The notes below the pieces were generated by a model. That model was not told the DNA's origin. It did not search any database and worked only from the letters and a program-made list of their open reading frames with translations. Positions 10,465-22,919 of a stretch of 64,000 nucleotides of DNA are shown here, piece after piece. This stretch comes from Elephas maximus indicus (lineage: Eukaryota; Chordata; Mammalia; Proboscidea; Elephantidae). Position 1 is the first letter of the stretch. Every line of letters starts with the position of its first letter. The DNA lies in the NCBI RefSeq assembly GCF_024166365.1, contig NC_064819.1:150728293-150792292 (forward strand). The letters are read 5' to 3'. Made by a program: the position numbers and the translations under genes.

Positions 10465-12850
10465 TAGGGTCGAATGTCCCTTTGGAGTGGTTTAGCCAAA
10501 GTCTGCTTCTTAACCTGATTTACCCTTCGAAGAGTACGATTTCCTCGTTCCGCTCATCGCTCTGATTTCTCTGGCCTCCTTGTGAAGCGGGAGAGAGGAC
10601 TAAGGTTTATGTTGACCAGGGATCTGGTCAGTCTCAGACCTTTCTTTCCTTTTTACGCCCAAGGACACTGCCTTGCAGTAACTGCTTTCTAAAGCAGGAA
10701 TGGGAACGTTAATACACTGTCTGCCTATGATAGAAATCTGGAGAGTTTGGGTCTACGTTTGGACTAAATTTCAAACCCTCCAGTTGTATTTGAAATTTCG
10801 AGGTGCTGCTGCTGAAGATTGTGAAGATTTTGGTTAGATTGTCTTAATGCGAGAAGAAAGGAAAAAAGAAAATCACATTTAATACGAGTCACATTTAGAG
10901 TGAACTCGTGAATGGACCATTATAGAAAATTTGTTTGGGAGAAATTTTGAACTTGAGGCTGAACAATGATAGGCCGTTTTAGCATTTCAGGGTAGATTTC
11001 ATTTTCACTTATTTATTTTTTCCCTCCAAGGTCTGAAATATTTCCTTTATGAGACTAGGGATGCTGGATCACATACAAAAAAAAATCTCCATTGCTTTTC
11101 TGAACTTTATTGTCACAAATTATTTTGTGATCAGTCATTATCTTTTTTTAAAAAAACTGAGATCAACTTGTGACTTGTATAGGACTATATGCAATGTGAA
11201 ACTTCCTCACTTAAGGTAACTGATAATTACTTGTGACAAAATTACAGATTCTGTCATTCCTTTAAATCCTAGTTTTAAAGAATTGTTGAAATTTATTAAG
11301 TTCACTACACTGCCAGTGCCCGCTTGTTCTTAGTTGGTCTTTTAGATATAAAGATTTATTCTATAAAGTAGTATTTCAGTAAGATATCCATGATAGGCAG
11401 TCTTTTGTTAGTTTTTTAATCAGTAAAAAGTATTAAAATCTAGCTTTAGTGAAAGGTATTTTTCACCTAATAGTGTCCACTGATGTGTTTAAAACTAATT
11501 ACTGTAAATACTTTTGGTCAGCAGTATTTATAAGCAGGATTAATGATTCTGGGAAAAAGGAGTCTCATGCTGGACTTTTTTGAAGGTGTTATTTGTAGTT
11601 ATCACTTGGAAAATATTTTTTTAATGGATGAAACAGCATTTTTTTAAATCAGTATGAAAGTAATTTCCTGTATTAGTTTTACCTGATTAGTTTTTTACCA
11701 CATGTAAATTGTATTTATTGAGTGCTGCCGCTGACAGAAACCATCAAACAGTAGTGAACCAAATACTGAGTTTGTGAATTCAAAATAGTAAATATTTCTT
11801 TTACTACAACCCCGCAATTATTTAAATGATTTTAAAATGGTCTCCATTATTTAATAGATACAGAGTATATGTGATGCTTAATTCCCTCTAGAACATTTCT
11901 AGATTGTTTCAAAAAATAAGTATCCTATTTAATGATTCTGTCAAATGGAGGGTAACTTGAAACAATTGTTTCCTCAAAATTGTATCCTAGCCATTATTAC
12001 CTAGCATTTTGGTATGAGGTTGAGCAAAGCAGTGGTTAACATTTACAGAGTTTATTGGAGCAATATAAATACAATGTTAGAAATACTAGGAGCTAGAAAT
12101 TATGTCTTGGCTTCCAGCCTTAAGATTATTACTTAGCTTTTTATGTAAGTTTTTCCTGTAAAAGTAGGCTATTCACATGCTTTAAGAAGGTGCTGATGAA
12201 TAAATGTCAGGGTTAGTGGGCTTCAGACTTAATATTTGTTCATCATCAGTGTTGATGATAAAGCATTAAGGTGCTTGTGTAATCTTCCTTGTTGCATGTA
12301 TGAAAATATGCATTAGTTTATATGCTGAAAATTTAGTACAGCAAAAGGTGAAGCTGAGAGAATGTAGTGAAACCCACAAAAGTAGAAATTGCTTACAATC
12401 CTTAGTTTACAGATTTTCTTTCTTTTTGCACGAGATAGGAAAGTAACAAATATTTGGAGTTCTTAGAAAAAGAATGGAAATGAAAGTCATTAAACAAGTT
12501 TTCCTTATTATTAACAGTATTGTTTTATCTTTTATATTAGGTTGCTCCCTGGAAGCATGCCCTATATTTGCTTATTTAAATGAGTTTTTGCTTAAAGGTT
12601 AAGTGGGAGGAGTGAAGGGGAAGGAAGTAGAGGATGGACATACAGAAGTGCCTGTCATAAATCTTAAATATTCTTGTATCTTTTAAAAGTTAACTTCAAT
12701 TGAATTTTTTTTAAATCAACTTAAAGTAGGAATAGAGGATAACTGGAAATAATTCTTGCATCTGTTTGTTTCAGGATCATTACTGTATGTAAGCATTGGT
12801 CACGGTTGGAACCTCCTGGCCTAGTTATTGTATTAGACTAGACTAGTATT
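10465..12850. other. Intron 1 proximal part, mostly unique sequence
   Basis: About 2.4 kb without a recognised interspersed repeat, which is unusual in this window. Repeat-poor DNA just downstream of a promoter often carries regulatory elements, but I see no specific motif cluster to name. Confidence 0.4.
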
Positions 12851-12854
12851 CAGT

Positions 12855-12935
12855 CACTGAGCATTTTTATTGAAAACTACTATGGGCCAGGCAACCATGA
12901 TATGGTCCCTGGCTTCAAGGAGCTTGCAGACTCTG
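12855..12935 (+). repeat. Ancient mammalian repeat (MIR/L2-like)
   Basis: Shows 'tactatgggccaggcaacc' followed by 'ccctggcttcaaggagctt', the degraded pattern of an old mammal-wide repeat. The family is uncertain. Confidence 0.45.
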
Positions 12936-13206
12936 GAGGAAGGTAGCAAATAATTGTTGTGAACTATGATTTATATCTTTTTATCTCTGATACGAGCGAA
13001 GCACAATGGGATACTATTTACTGTTTGTTTGGGAGTTTAAACCCAGAGGCATCCCAACAGAGGAGTTGCTCTAAAAGGATTTAAAAATAATCTCCATTTA
13101 AAAAAATCCATTGTAGTAGTTGAAGAATGATTTCTTGGGGCAGAACGTGTGCTGACAGCATCTATACTAGGCCAGATGAGACTGGCTGATAATACATGAG
13201 TTGTGA

Positions 13207-13418
13207 CTGTTAGGCGCAGTGGTTAAGTGCTCAGCTGATAACCAAAAGGTTGGCGGTTCAAATCCACCAGCCACTCCACAGGAGAAAGATGTGACAGTCT
13301 GTTCCCACAAAGATTACAGCCTTGCAAACCCTATGGGGCAATTTACTCTTCCTATACGGTCGCTGTGAGTCAGAATGACTGGACTCAACAGCAGTGGTTT
13401 TTTGTTGTTGTTGTTGTT
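13207..13418 (+). repeat. AfroSINE-type SINE, long form
   Basis: Head 'cagtggttaagtgctcagc', a B-box-like 'ggttcaaatccacc', the long-form middle ('gaaagatgtgacagtctg'), the tail 'gtcgctgtgagtcagaatg', and a (TTG)n end. Confidence 0.9.
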
Positions 13419-13684
13419 TATTTATCTTCTGGTGGCTGAAAACTGTTTTAAAGGGTTGAATTGCAGTTGTGGGGGAAATTTTTGTTTCGTTCCATAGTTC
13501 CTGTGAGCAATGCTTCTTGACTAGGCATAGTTACTTTTTCTTCCTGCAGTTTTCTCTTCAGTGGCATTTGAAAATATGTGGGATCAGTTTTTTGATTGTC
13601 TCAGTGACTGGGGATGTGATACTGGCATTTAGTGCCCATGGGCCAAGAATGCTGAATTCTCTGAAGTGATCAGGATAGACCTAA

Positions 13685-13740
13685 CCAACCAAACCAACCC
13701 ATTGTCGTTGAGTGTATCACCTCACAGCAACCATATACTG
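13685..13740 (-). repeat. SINE tail fragment
   Basis: 'aaccaaaccaacccattgtc' followed by 'cacctcacagcaacc' is the reverse-strand 3' end of the SINE, truncated after about 55 bases. Confidence 0.5.
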
Positions 13741-14125
13741 TATTGTGGAAATTTATCTCCCCTGCCCAGATACTTATTGAATAGAAAAAGAATATATTAA
13801 GATTATTTTTTTAAGTCATTATGCTCTTTTCATATTAAGATATCCAAGTTTTGAAACATAGTTTATCTGGAAAAGGTCAGGGTAAATGATCTTCAACCAC
13901 ATTTAAATATAATTCACACTGAACATGAGAGATCAAGAAAATTTTTCCTTCACAGAAATTATAAGCAATTAATTATTAAAACAATTCAGTTTTACTAGGT
14001 TAAAGAAGATAGCAAATTCAGCATACATAATCGTCCTGATTAAAGCAGAGATTTGACCTTTCGATATAATTGGAATTCTTTACTTTTAAAGAAAGTATAT
14101 GTAAGGACAAGATTTAGATGGTATA

Positions 14126-14305
14126 AAACCAAACCAGAACAAACCCACTGCCGTGGAGTTAAGTGACCCCATAGAGTTGCCAAGGCCGTAAATCTCTGCG
14201 GAAGCAGACGGCCACATCTTTCTCCCATGGACTTGTTGGTGGGTTTGCGTTGCTGACCTTTCAGTTAGCAGTCGATTGCTTTAACCACTGCCCCACTAGG
14301 GCTCT
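14126..14305 (-). repeat. AfroSINE-type SINE, long form
   Basis: Reverse-strand copy: tail at the left ('aaaccaaaccagaacaaacc'), the long-form middle with 'gcagacggccacatctttc', head at the right ('ttaaccactgccccactagg'). Confidence 0.88.
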
Positions 14306-14439
14306 TTAGATGCTATAAGGGATACAATAAGATACCTGAGAGTCTAGTAGGATAACAACTTAAGATAAGATTTAAATATCACTTCAAGATGACAATCGAA
14401 GAAATGTCAAGAGAGTATATCATTAAAAAATAAGTTTTG

Positions 14440-16235
14440 TTTTATTTTTTAATTTTTATTGTGCTTTAAGTGAAAGTTTACAAATCAAGTCAGTCTCTCG
14501 TACAAAAATTTATATACACCTTGATCTTTTTTTTTTTTATATATACTCCTAGTTGTTCTCTCTTTAATGAGACAGCACACTCCTTCCCTCCATACTCTAT
14601 TTTCGTGTCCATTTGACCAGCTTCTGACCCCCTTTGCCCTCTCATCTCCTTTCCAGGCAGGAGCTGCCCACATAGTCTCATGTGTCTACTTGATCGAAGA
14701 AGCTCACTCCTCACCAGTATCATTTTCTATCCCATAGTCCACTCCAATGCCTGTCTGAAGAGTTGGCTTTGGGAATGGTTCCTCTCTTAGGCTAACAGAA
14801 GGTCTGGAGACCGTGACCTCCAAGGTCCTTCCAGTCTTAGTTAGACCATTAAGTCCGGTCTTTTTATGAGGATTTGAGGTGTGCATCCCACTGCTCTCCT
14901 GCTTCCTCAGGGATTCTCTCTTTTGTTCCCTGTCAGGGCAGTCATCAGTTCTAGCCCAGCACCATCTTGTTCTTCTCGTCTCAGGGTGATGGAGTCTCTG
15001 GTTTATGTGGGCTTTTCTATCTCTTGGGCTCAAAATTACGTTGTGTCTTTGATGTTCTTCATTCATCTTTGTTCCAGGTGGGTTGAGACCCATTGATGCA
15101 TCTTAGATGGCTGCCTGCTAGTATTTAAGACATCAGAAGCCACTCTCCAAAGTGGGATGCAGAATGTTTTCTTAATAGATTTTATTATGCCAATTGACTT
15201 AGATGTGCCCTGAAACCATGGTCCCCAAACCCCCGCCCCTGCTACACGGCCTTTGAAGCGTTCAGTTTATCAGGAAGGTTCTTTGCTTTTGGTTTAGTCC
15301 AGTTGTGCTGACCTCTCTTGTATCGTGTGTTGTCTTTCCCTTCACCTAAAATAGTTCTTACCTAGTATCTAATTAGTGAAAAACCCCTCCCTCCCTCCCT
15401 CCCTCCCTCCCTCCCTCCCTCCCTCCCTCCCTCCCTCCCTCCCTCCCTCCCTCCACTCTTAACCATCAAAGAATATTTTCTTCTCTGTTTAAACTATTTT
15501 TCAAGTTCTTGTAATGGTGGTCTCATACAATATTTGTCCTTTTGCAACTGACGAGTTTCACTCAGCATAATGCTTTTCCAGATTCCTCTGCGTTATGAAA
15601 TGTTTCACAGATCCTTCATTGTTCTTTATTGATGTATAATATTCTGTTGTGTGAATATACCATAATTTATCCATTCAACCCTTGATAGACACGTTGGTTG
15701 CTTCCATCTTTTTGCTATTGTAAACAGTGCTGTAATGAACAGTGTGCATATATCTGTTCATATAAAGGCTCTTATTTCTCTATGATATATTCTAAGGAGT
15801 GGGATTGCTGGATCATATGGTACTTCTATTTCTAGTTTTTTAAGGAAGTGCCAAATTGATTTCCAAGGTGGTGGTACCGTTTTAGATTCCCACCAGCAGT
15901 GTATAAATGTTCCAGTCTCTCCACAGCTTCTCCAGCATTTATTGTTTTGTGTTTTTTGGATTAATGCCAGCCTTGTTGGAGTGAAATGGAATCTCATTGT
16001 AGTTTTGATTGCATTTCCTTAATGGCTAATCATTGTGAGCATTTTCTCATGTATCTGTTAGCTACCTGAATGTCTTGTTTAGTGAAGTGCCTGTTCATAT
16101 CCTTTGCCCATTTTTTAATTGGATTGTCTTTTTGTAGTTGAGTTTTTGCAGTATCATGTAGATTTTAGAGATCAGACGCTGATTGGAAATGTCATAGCTA
16201 AAAACTTTTTCTAGTTTTGTTTTATTTTGAGTTCT
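14440..16235 (-). mobile_element. L1 LINE, 3' end with ORF2 C-terminus
   Basis: Antisense L1. The A-rich 3' end lies at about 14440 (read as T-rich on the plus strand), followed by an unusually long 3' UTR to about 15700. The reverse strand at 15758-15997 then encodes the conserved ORF2 C-terminal region, with CWRSCGETGTFIHCWWESK and a YDPAIPLL motif. More upstream ORF2 sequence continues to about 16235, where the element is 5'-truncated. The 3' UTR holds a (CCCT)n tract at 15385-15454. No complete ORF remains. Confidence 0.92.
15385..15454. repeat. (CCCT)n microsatellite
   Basis: About 70 bases of near-perfect CCCT repeats inside the L1 3' UTR (G-rich AGGG on the L1 sense strand). The sense-strand G-runs could fold into G-quadruplexes, as reported for other L1 3' UTRs. 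Confidence 0.95.
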
Positions 16236-16279
16236 CTAAATTTTTATTAAAATTTAGATTTTAAGCATTTTATTAAATT

Positions 16280-16640
16280 TAAGATTTTAAACATTAAAGT
16301 GATTAAAAAATCCAAACACTGAGAAAGGGCATATAACAAAGAGTTAGTTGATCACCTTCCCACCACAGACGTCCAGTCACCTTCCACAGAAGCAATCACC
16401 TAATAGGTTTTTATGCATCTCTCCTGAAATAGTTTTGGCTTTTTTTAAAAAAAAGTTACAGATGAAAACATACTATATACATCTTGCTTTTTTTTTTTAA
16501 TGTACAAGAGTATGTTCAAAATCATACCACAGCTCTATATGTAGATGTATGGCTGTTTTACAACTGTATAATCATTCCAGACTATGGCTGTATGTAATTA
16601 ATCAGTTAATTATTGGTAGGTGTTTACGGGGTGACTTAAT
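16280..16640 (-). repeat. Old L1M-like LINE fragment
   Basis: AT-rich sequence with the pattern of ancient antisense L1 3' regions ('tagatgtatggctgtttta', 'tgtataatcattcca'). It adjoins the younger L1 but looks more diverged, so it is treated as a separate element. Confidence 0.45.
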
Positions 16641-16649
16641 TTTATGGAT

Positions 16650-17750
16650 ATAATTTCAGTAAAGAGTTCAGAATAGGCAGTAATAAGATCATCAGGCTTG
16701 GGTTTCAGGAAAGGCCGTACTGAAGTGGTAGGGTTTGAGCTAGACCTTAGTACCTTAATTGACCATTGTCAATGCCTTACTGGTATAAGAAATAAAAATC
16801 AAGTGAAAACTGTTAGGAGAGCTACTCAGTATTCGAATTGTGTATTTAAAATGATTGATTGTGCATTTCTGTTCGATCAGTTTGTTACAAGTTGATTGTT
16901 CTTTAAGTACTTGTTTTGCTTAGCTTTAACTATAGTGACTAAAAGCTCTGAGAATGCTTAATCATTTTCCTTAAAAAACTAGAATTTTTTTTTACTATTA
17001 TGAGCTATTGTAAATTAATTTGTAGGACATGTCTTCAGATCAGAAGGAAGGATGGTTTGCTTGTTAAATAGTGATAATTACTTTAGGTATTGAGGGAGTA
17101 ATAAGTCATTTAAATTTTAAAAGTTAAGATAATGCTCATGGGAAATAATTTTTTAAATGTTCGTAATTAGTATTATTACATGCTGGAGATAATAAATTCC
17201 ACTTTCCAGCATATCCTTAAACCAGTTTTAGCAAAGGGGAAAACTGTATTAAGCTCTGCTTACCTCCTTCTTGACGCTTCTTGGCCCTAAATTAACATGG
17301 GGGAAGAAAAGATACATTCTACAGTTGCTTTTCATAAGATTTTATATCACTAACCTGTAAAACCAAAGATTTTAACTATGAAACTGCTGCTGTGCTTATT
17401 TTATACCTTGAAATTTCTGTCAAAGATGAAAGGTTTCTTTATTTTCCCAACTCACACAGATAAATCCAGTTTATGAAATTAACCATTCTTGAATTGAAGT
17501 ATGTTAGTAGCCTCTTCTATTTATAAAAGGAAAGGTTTACTTTTCATCGATGTGTTTGTCACATACCCCATGCAGCTTGTAACTTTGCGCTGCTTTCTAG
17601 GAGAGCCATTTGAGTCACTGTTTTTTATATGGCATTGAGAGTTGCAAATCTGTTACATTTCCACCTTAACTTTACGTTAGAAACAAGCAAACAAAAACTA
17701 ATGGTTAGTCTCTAAGTACACATGTTTAACCAAGTTTACTTGTTAAAATT
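16650..17750. other. Intronic sequence, nothing recognised
   Basis: About 1.1 kb of AT-rich sequence without a recognised repeat. The open frame at 16698-16895 has no known domain. Confidence 0.4.
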
Positions 17751-17751
17751 C

Positions 17752-17920
17752 AGAAACCCTGGTGTCGTAGAGGTGAAGAGTTCGGCTGCTAACCAAAAGG
17801 TTTGCAGTTCAAATCCACCAGGCCCTCCTTGGAATCCCTGTGGGGCAGTTCTGCTCTGTCTTACAGGTATGCTATAAGCCAGAATTGACTTGATGGCAAC
17901 AGGTTTGATTTTTGTTTTTT
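17752..17920 (+). repeat. AfroSINE-type SINE, short form
   Basis: 'gaaaccctggtgtcgtagag' head, 'gcagttcaaatccacc' B-box region, a direct jump to 'ccttggaatccctgtgggg' without the long-form middle, and the 'agaattgacttgatggcaac' tail. First of three consecutive forward SINEs. Confidence 0.9.
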
Positions 17921-17922
17921 TC

Positions 17923-17975
17923 CTAGTGGTACAGTTGTTAAGAGTTCGGCTGCTAATCAAAAGGTCAAATTTTAA
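17923..17975 (+). repeat. SINE head fragment
   Basis: 'tagtggtacagttgttaaga' and 'tcggctgctaatcaaaaggt' form a 5' half SINE that stops after the head. It is sandwiched between two fuller copies of the same orientation. Confidence 0.7.
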
Positions 17976-18000
17976 ATTCTCTTCAGTAGAGTGCTGCCAA

Positions 18001-18202
18001 GGAGCCCTGATGGTGCACTGGTTAAGCTCTTGGCTGCTAACCGAAAGGTCTGCGGTTCACAACAGTGGGTCCACAGAAGAAAAGATCTGGCAACCTGCTC
18101 CAGTAAAGATGACAGCTTAGGAAGCCCTATGGGGCAGTTCTACTCTGTCCTATAGAGTCACTATGAGCCGGAATCAACTCAACAGCAATGGGTTTGGTTT
18201 TT
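18001..18202 (+). repeat. AfroSINE-type SINE, long form
   Basis: 'ggagccctgatggtgcactg' head, long-form middle 'gatctggcaacctgctcc', and the tail 'gtcactatgagccggaatca'. Third forward SINE of the cluster. Confidence 0.92.
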
Positions 18203-18468
18203 TCATTTTTAATAAGTCATAAACAACAATTTGAAAAACAGTGCTTTGAGAGATAACTGGAATCCAATTCAATAGTAAACACATAGGCAGACAGGATAGA
18301 CCTGGAGTTAAAAGGTGGCCTTCTAGTGTAGTTGATCCAGAACATTCTTACATTTTATTTAAAAGAATCAAAATTAAAATACAGTTTTAAATTTTATATA
18401 GGGAATGTAAGGAACCCAGCATATGCCCACAGAACCCAATTTGATAAATACTGGTTATAAAAATGGTG

Positions 18469-19584
18469 TGGCAGGGGCGTCCGACCCCCTCTAACTTCAC
18501 AAGCGGGGAGGAGAATCAAGATGAACGGTCCAAGGCTGATTCCTATGAGGTAGAGGTCAGATGTATCTCATCCCTCCAACTTTTTTTTTTTTTTTTAAGC
18601 CAATTTTGGCACCAGCCATCCCTCCCACAGTACTCTACTTCTCTACTGGGTTCAATAATTTGATAATTCATTGCACTGGCCATACAGAACTCATAGTCCC
18701 TACTCAAAGTTAACGGGGTTTATTAAAATTTTTTTTTTTATTGGGGAAGTAACAGGCTACAATTCAGGATCAGGGATGACTCAGGATATAGTTCTACAGT
18801 CAGGACAGGTTCTCTGCCATGCCCACAGGCAGGCCTCTTTCTGGCTCTCAGCCCTAAGCGCCTCGGGCCTCTTGGGCCAGCCTGGCCTCTGTTCTGCTTG
18901 GACAAGTGTTACAGAGTTCTTTAGTTCCAGCAATATGTGCCCATGGGGACCCCACTCTGCCGGTAAGCCTTAGCCAGAAAGTGCTCAGGTCTTTTAGCTC
19001 CATGGGTCTGCAAGCCATGCCAGGAGGCACCCCACCCCACCAGAAAGCCTGGTGCCCAAAGACATGCAGCTGTCTCACTCTGTGGGTCAGCACGACCACT
19101 GTAACCACCTTACTCTGTGGGCCAGGAAACCCACTGCGCCAGTTTCCTGGTCCTGCTGCCACCGCTTCTCTCTGTTTTGTGCCATCTCCGGTGTTACAGC
19201 TTTCTCTCTCTCTCTGTCTCGTGGGACTAGGATGTTCTCAGTGCAGGGACCCACGTCCAAAGGACACGCTCTGTGCCTGTCTTTTCTTGGTGGTAATGAG
19301 GTCCCACCCCCCTCCCCTTTCTGCCTCCAGGATGGCTCATTTTAAGCCTAGTGGGATAGCAAAACTGACGAGTTCCCTTGCCAGGGTTCCATGTACCTTA
19401 TTTGCATGGTCCCACCCCCACAAGGGTGCCACGCAACTTATTTGTGTTATTAACAAGCTGTCCAGTCCCCCTGGTGGGCCACAAACACATTATTTGCAGA
19501 GCACTGCTCAATCTTTTGGTGGGAATTACAAGACTGTGGTTAGAAAGACCATATAAAAGCGATCCATTGCACCACTCTGGTACA
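18469..19584 (-). mobile_element. ERV-type LTR, antisense (copy A)
   Basis: Shares a long collinear match with 55156-55881. Common blocks include 'ctctactgggttcaataat', 'ggggaagtaacaggctacaa' and the end region with 'ggtgggaattacaagactg'. On the reverse strand it begins TGTAC and ends in a TGCCA-type terminus, as an LTR should. It includes an AATAAA signal (plus-strand tttatt within 'ggggtttattaaa'). It is interrupted by poly-T tracts. No internal viral coding sequence adjoins it, so it is a solo LTR. The family is not named and termini are approximate. Confidence 0.65.
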
Positions 19585-19754
19585 TAGGATAAAGTCTAAA
19601 TGTAAGCGTGATCCCAGTGCTCTCCCTCTATTTTTTGTTTACTTTTTTCAACCTTACTTTTGATTGCTCTCTTACAGTAACTTTCTGCTCCATCTAAGTT
19701 GTTTTGTTTATTCTTCACATATATAGCTGTTCATTTTACTACCTTTGTGACTGC

Positions 19755-19995
19755 ATAGAGGAGCTACGTTACATAGTGGAAAGTCAGACAGCTTTGAGTT
19801 CAAACACGAGCTCCCCTACAATCTTCCTATATAATATTTAGCTCTGTAAGTCATGCTTGCCTTGTCTGAAAAAGTAAGGCTAGAGGGGAGGGGAATGATA
19901 ATACTTAAATCATACAGAGTGGTTGTGGAGATAGTGATGAAAACACCTAGCACAATATCTGGCACAAGGAAGATACTATAAACAAGTGAAATGGT
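19755..19995 (+). repeat. MIR SINE
   Basis: Ancient tRNA-derived MIR in sense orientation: 'agctttgagttcaaacacg' region, the splice-like core 'gtaagtcatgcttgcc', then the 3' part 'cacctagcacaatatctggc'. Moderately diverged. Confidence 0.75.
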
Positions 19996-19999
19996 TCTT

Positions 20000-22908
20000 G
20001 AGTTATTTTTAGTTCTGCTTGTACCTTACAGCCCTACATTTCATATTTTCTGGTCTGCACGTGCCCATTGAGGTAGTCCTGACTTCTTTCAGTGATCCTT
20101 TAAGTGACCTGTGTTATATTGCTTGTGTATCATGGATTTTTCAGTACAACTTAATTTAATTTGAGTTAGTTTCAATCTATTTAAAAATCGATTTGCCAGT
20201 GTTGTCAATTTTTGATGAGGAAAATGTGTAAATATGGGTTACCATCTGCATCTGTTGCCTTACTTCTGTATTGCCTCGTACTCATATAGTTTAACTTGAC
20301 ATCTCTTTATGCTCTGTGTCCCCAAGTAGTTTGGGTTCTCTCATTGCAGCTATATTGCCTTGAATGTAGTACATTCTCCATATTTGTTTTGAGTTTTTCC
20401 TTCAAAACTTTATTAGCCCTTAACTAGTTTGAACAATGTGAATTTTGATTTGTCCAAGATCTCGGAGATATTACATGGTTTGAATCCAGGTCCAGATTCA
20501 GTATACTTTGCTGTCTGCTCTCCAACATTCTATGGTTGTTAAAGAGTTACTTGACTCTTTTCCTGAAATATAGATTATGCTACTCTATGTCTTTTTTTTT
20601 TTTTTTTTTCAAACTAGGAAGTGAACTGAGGAGGCAGGAAAAATCAACTTTTGTTATTTATTCCATTAACACTTACTGGGTGCTTAATTTGTGTCAGACA
20701 CTGTACTGTTTACATAGGAAAAAATAATTGGTAATTCAGTGAAGGATTTGTAAAAGTTAAATTTCTGAAGGCAATCCTGAATCTTTAATTTTTCTTTTCT
20801 AAGTACAAGTTCTTCGCTTAAAGTAAAACTGACTCTTAAATCTTCTTTGTTTTAATGGCATCCTTGCTAGAACGTTAGTACATTCAGTTTTTCTGTAGCA
20901 GTCGTGAGGTTAGGTAGAACCATGTTTGTCAAATATGTTTTGCCACTTTTTATGCAGTGAAGGAGGTAATGTGCACTGAGATTGGGTAGGAATTCTTTGC
21001 TGATCCAGATAGGGTGTATTTGATTAGTAAAATGGAAATCACTTAGTAGACTTTTATTTCATATAAAAAAAACCTAAACCTAGTGCCGTCGTGTCGTTTA
21101 TTTCATATAGGGAAAAAAAAAATTTGGTTGAAATCTTCAGTATAGAAATACTCCACTAACTGGCATTTAGAATTAAAGCAGACGTGAATATTCATAGTGC
21201 AAACCCTCTCTTTACCCATAAAAGCAGAACAAAAAGAGCACTCCTTAAAGCTCTTCTACATTGTCTCTGGCTGAAGGCTCTCTTGCCCATACTCAGACTA
21301 TTGCTAAAATCAGTAATGTTATTTTACATGTAATCATAAGAAATTTAGCTAGTTGCCACAATCTGCAAATGGGGTGAAGCGGGTAGTTAGAGGTAGGACT
21401 TAGCAGATCAAAGAAGAGAATTAATGTTCAAAACAGGTACTGTTAGATGTTTTACTCAAAATAAATAGTTTAATTTGAAGAACTATGAAATCATAGGCAT
21501 GAAGAGCCATTTAGTCTGTTTAAACATCTCATTTTACCCAAATTGCCTCCTGAGATTTCATCATTAGTATATAATAACTTAAATAATACGACCTTGATTC
21601 ACTATAAAATGTTAAACATTTATTACCCATTGTTTAAGAAGACTGAGGTATATCGTTAAATGACTAAAACTAAGCAATGCTTTAAAAACATGAATCTCAG
21701 GTATCAGGTACTCATGTGGAACATCTGGCACCCTTATTGGTGCCTGAGATGGTAGGTGAATATTACATATGAGCTTCATACCTCCTAGATAGGGGTTTTA
21801 TATTTAAAAAGAAGTAATCTAAATTTGGAAGCAGTATTCTTGGTTGATTTCATCCCCATCCTAGTCAGTTTTACAGGGATATCAGAAAGTTCTCATATAT
21901 AAAATACTTAAATTAGGTGCAGTTGTTATTTTGGATTACCAAAGTTAATTGAAGCAGATATTTTTGTGACAGAGCAAATTATTTACAGTAAATAGAAATG
22001 ATTTTTGTACTTCTTTTAGATAAGCCATTATCATCAAAACTAGGCATTTAGAATTTTTACTTACTCAAAATTAATAGTATCTTCTGTATTTTTCTATATA
22101 AAAATGTACAGTCATTTTTGGCAAAACAAGCACATGTTCTTGAAGTTTCTCTAATTTCTGCAAACAGGGTAAATCTCTGTCAACATGAAAAACTTTAGAA
22201 ACTTCATTATGCATTTAACTCAGAAGCTTTAACATCTTGTCAATTTATGTTCTGAAATATTTAAATTATGATTTTTAATTTTCTAAACGAAACTTTTATA
22301 AGAGCTTATTCAAAAGAATGAAACAGATTAATAAAATACTTATTAAAAGATTGATACTTCAATAATTTGAATCTGGTAACTTCCTTTACTTAACAAATCC
22401 ATATTTGGATAACTTTATTGCAAACCTGTTACGGGGGAAAAATTTTGAACATTTTACCTGTCTAAAATAGGATATTGTGTATCATATGACATAACATTGT
22501 GCATAAAATTGATACCTTCAAACAAATTGACCATGAAGTTCATCATCAGTGTGAAGGTATTTTACAGGAAACATTTCCGAATACTTGTATCATAACTACT
22601 GCTTCTTTAGTAATTAAGAATTAGCCCTGGTATGTAGAATTGATTATGTTGGCAAGAAGTGAGTCAGACTTAGTATATTCAGTAATGTGACCTACTTATA
22701 AAATATTTCTGAAAAGGTGACCTGATGTTGCAAATGCTGCCTAAATTATTTTTAATACCAAAAGATCTTTGGTCATTTATCTATCTTGAAAGAATACATT
22801 TGTGATGTGGAATTTATTTTCCCCTCCAAAAGCATCATGTCTAAGTCTTTTACCTGAGAAAAAATTACATTATCACTCTAGATTCTGTCTTGCATATACA
22901 CTTTGCTT
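20000..22908. other. Intronic sequence, mostly unique
   Basis: About 2.9 kb of AT-rich sequence without a confident repeat or gene, apart from T-rich homopolymers (about 20590-20609). A SINE-tail-like scrap lies at 21071-21100. No open frame has a recognisable domain. Confidence 0.4.
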
Positions 22909-22919
22909 GACAACACGTT
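22909..22919. repeat. Target-site duplication, left (GACAACACGTT)
   Basis: An 11-base direct repeat, identical to 25331-25341, that flanks the rearranged RTE element exactly. It runs straight into the (GTT)n that is the reverse complement of the RTE 3' tail. Confidence 0.88.

Noticed and set aside
15385..15454. CRISPR-like or satellite array
   Set aside because: A simple tetranucleotide repeat without spacers.
18906..19556. 216-codon plus-strand frame
   Set aside because: Runs through the antisense LTR; no viral or cellular domain seen.
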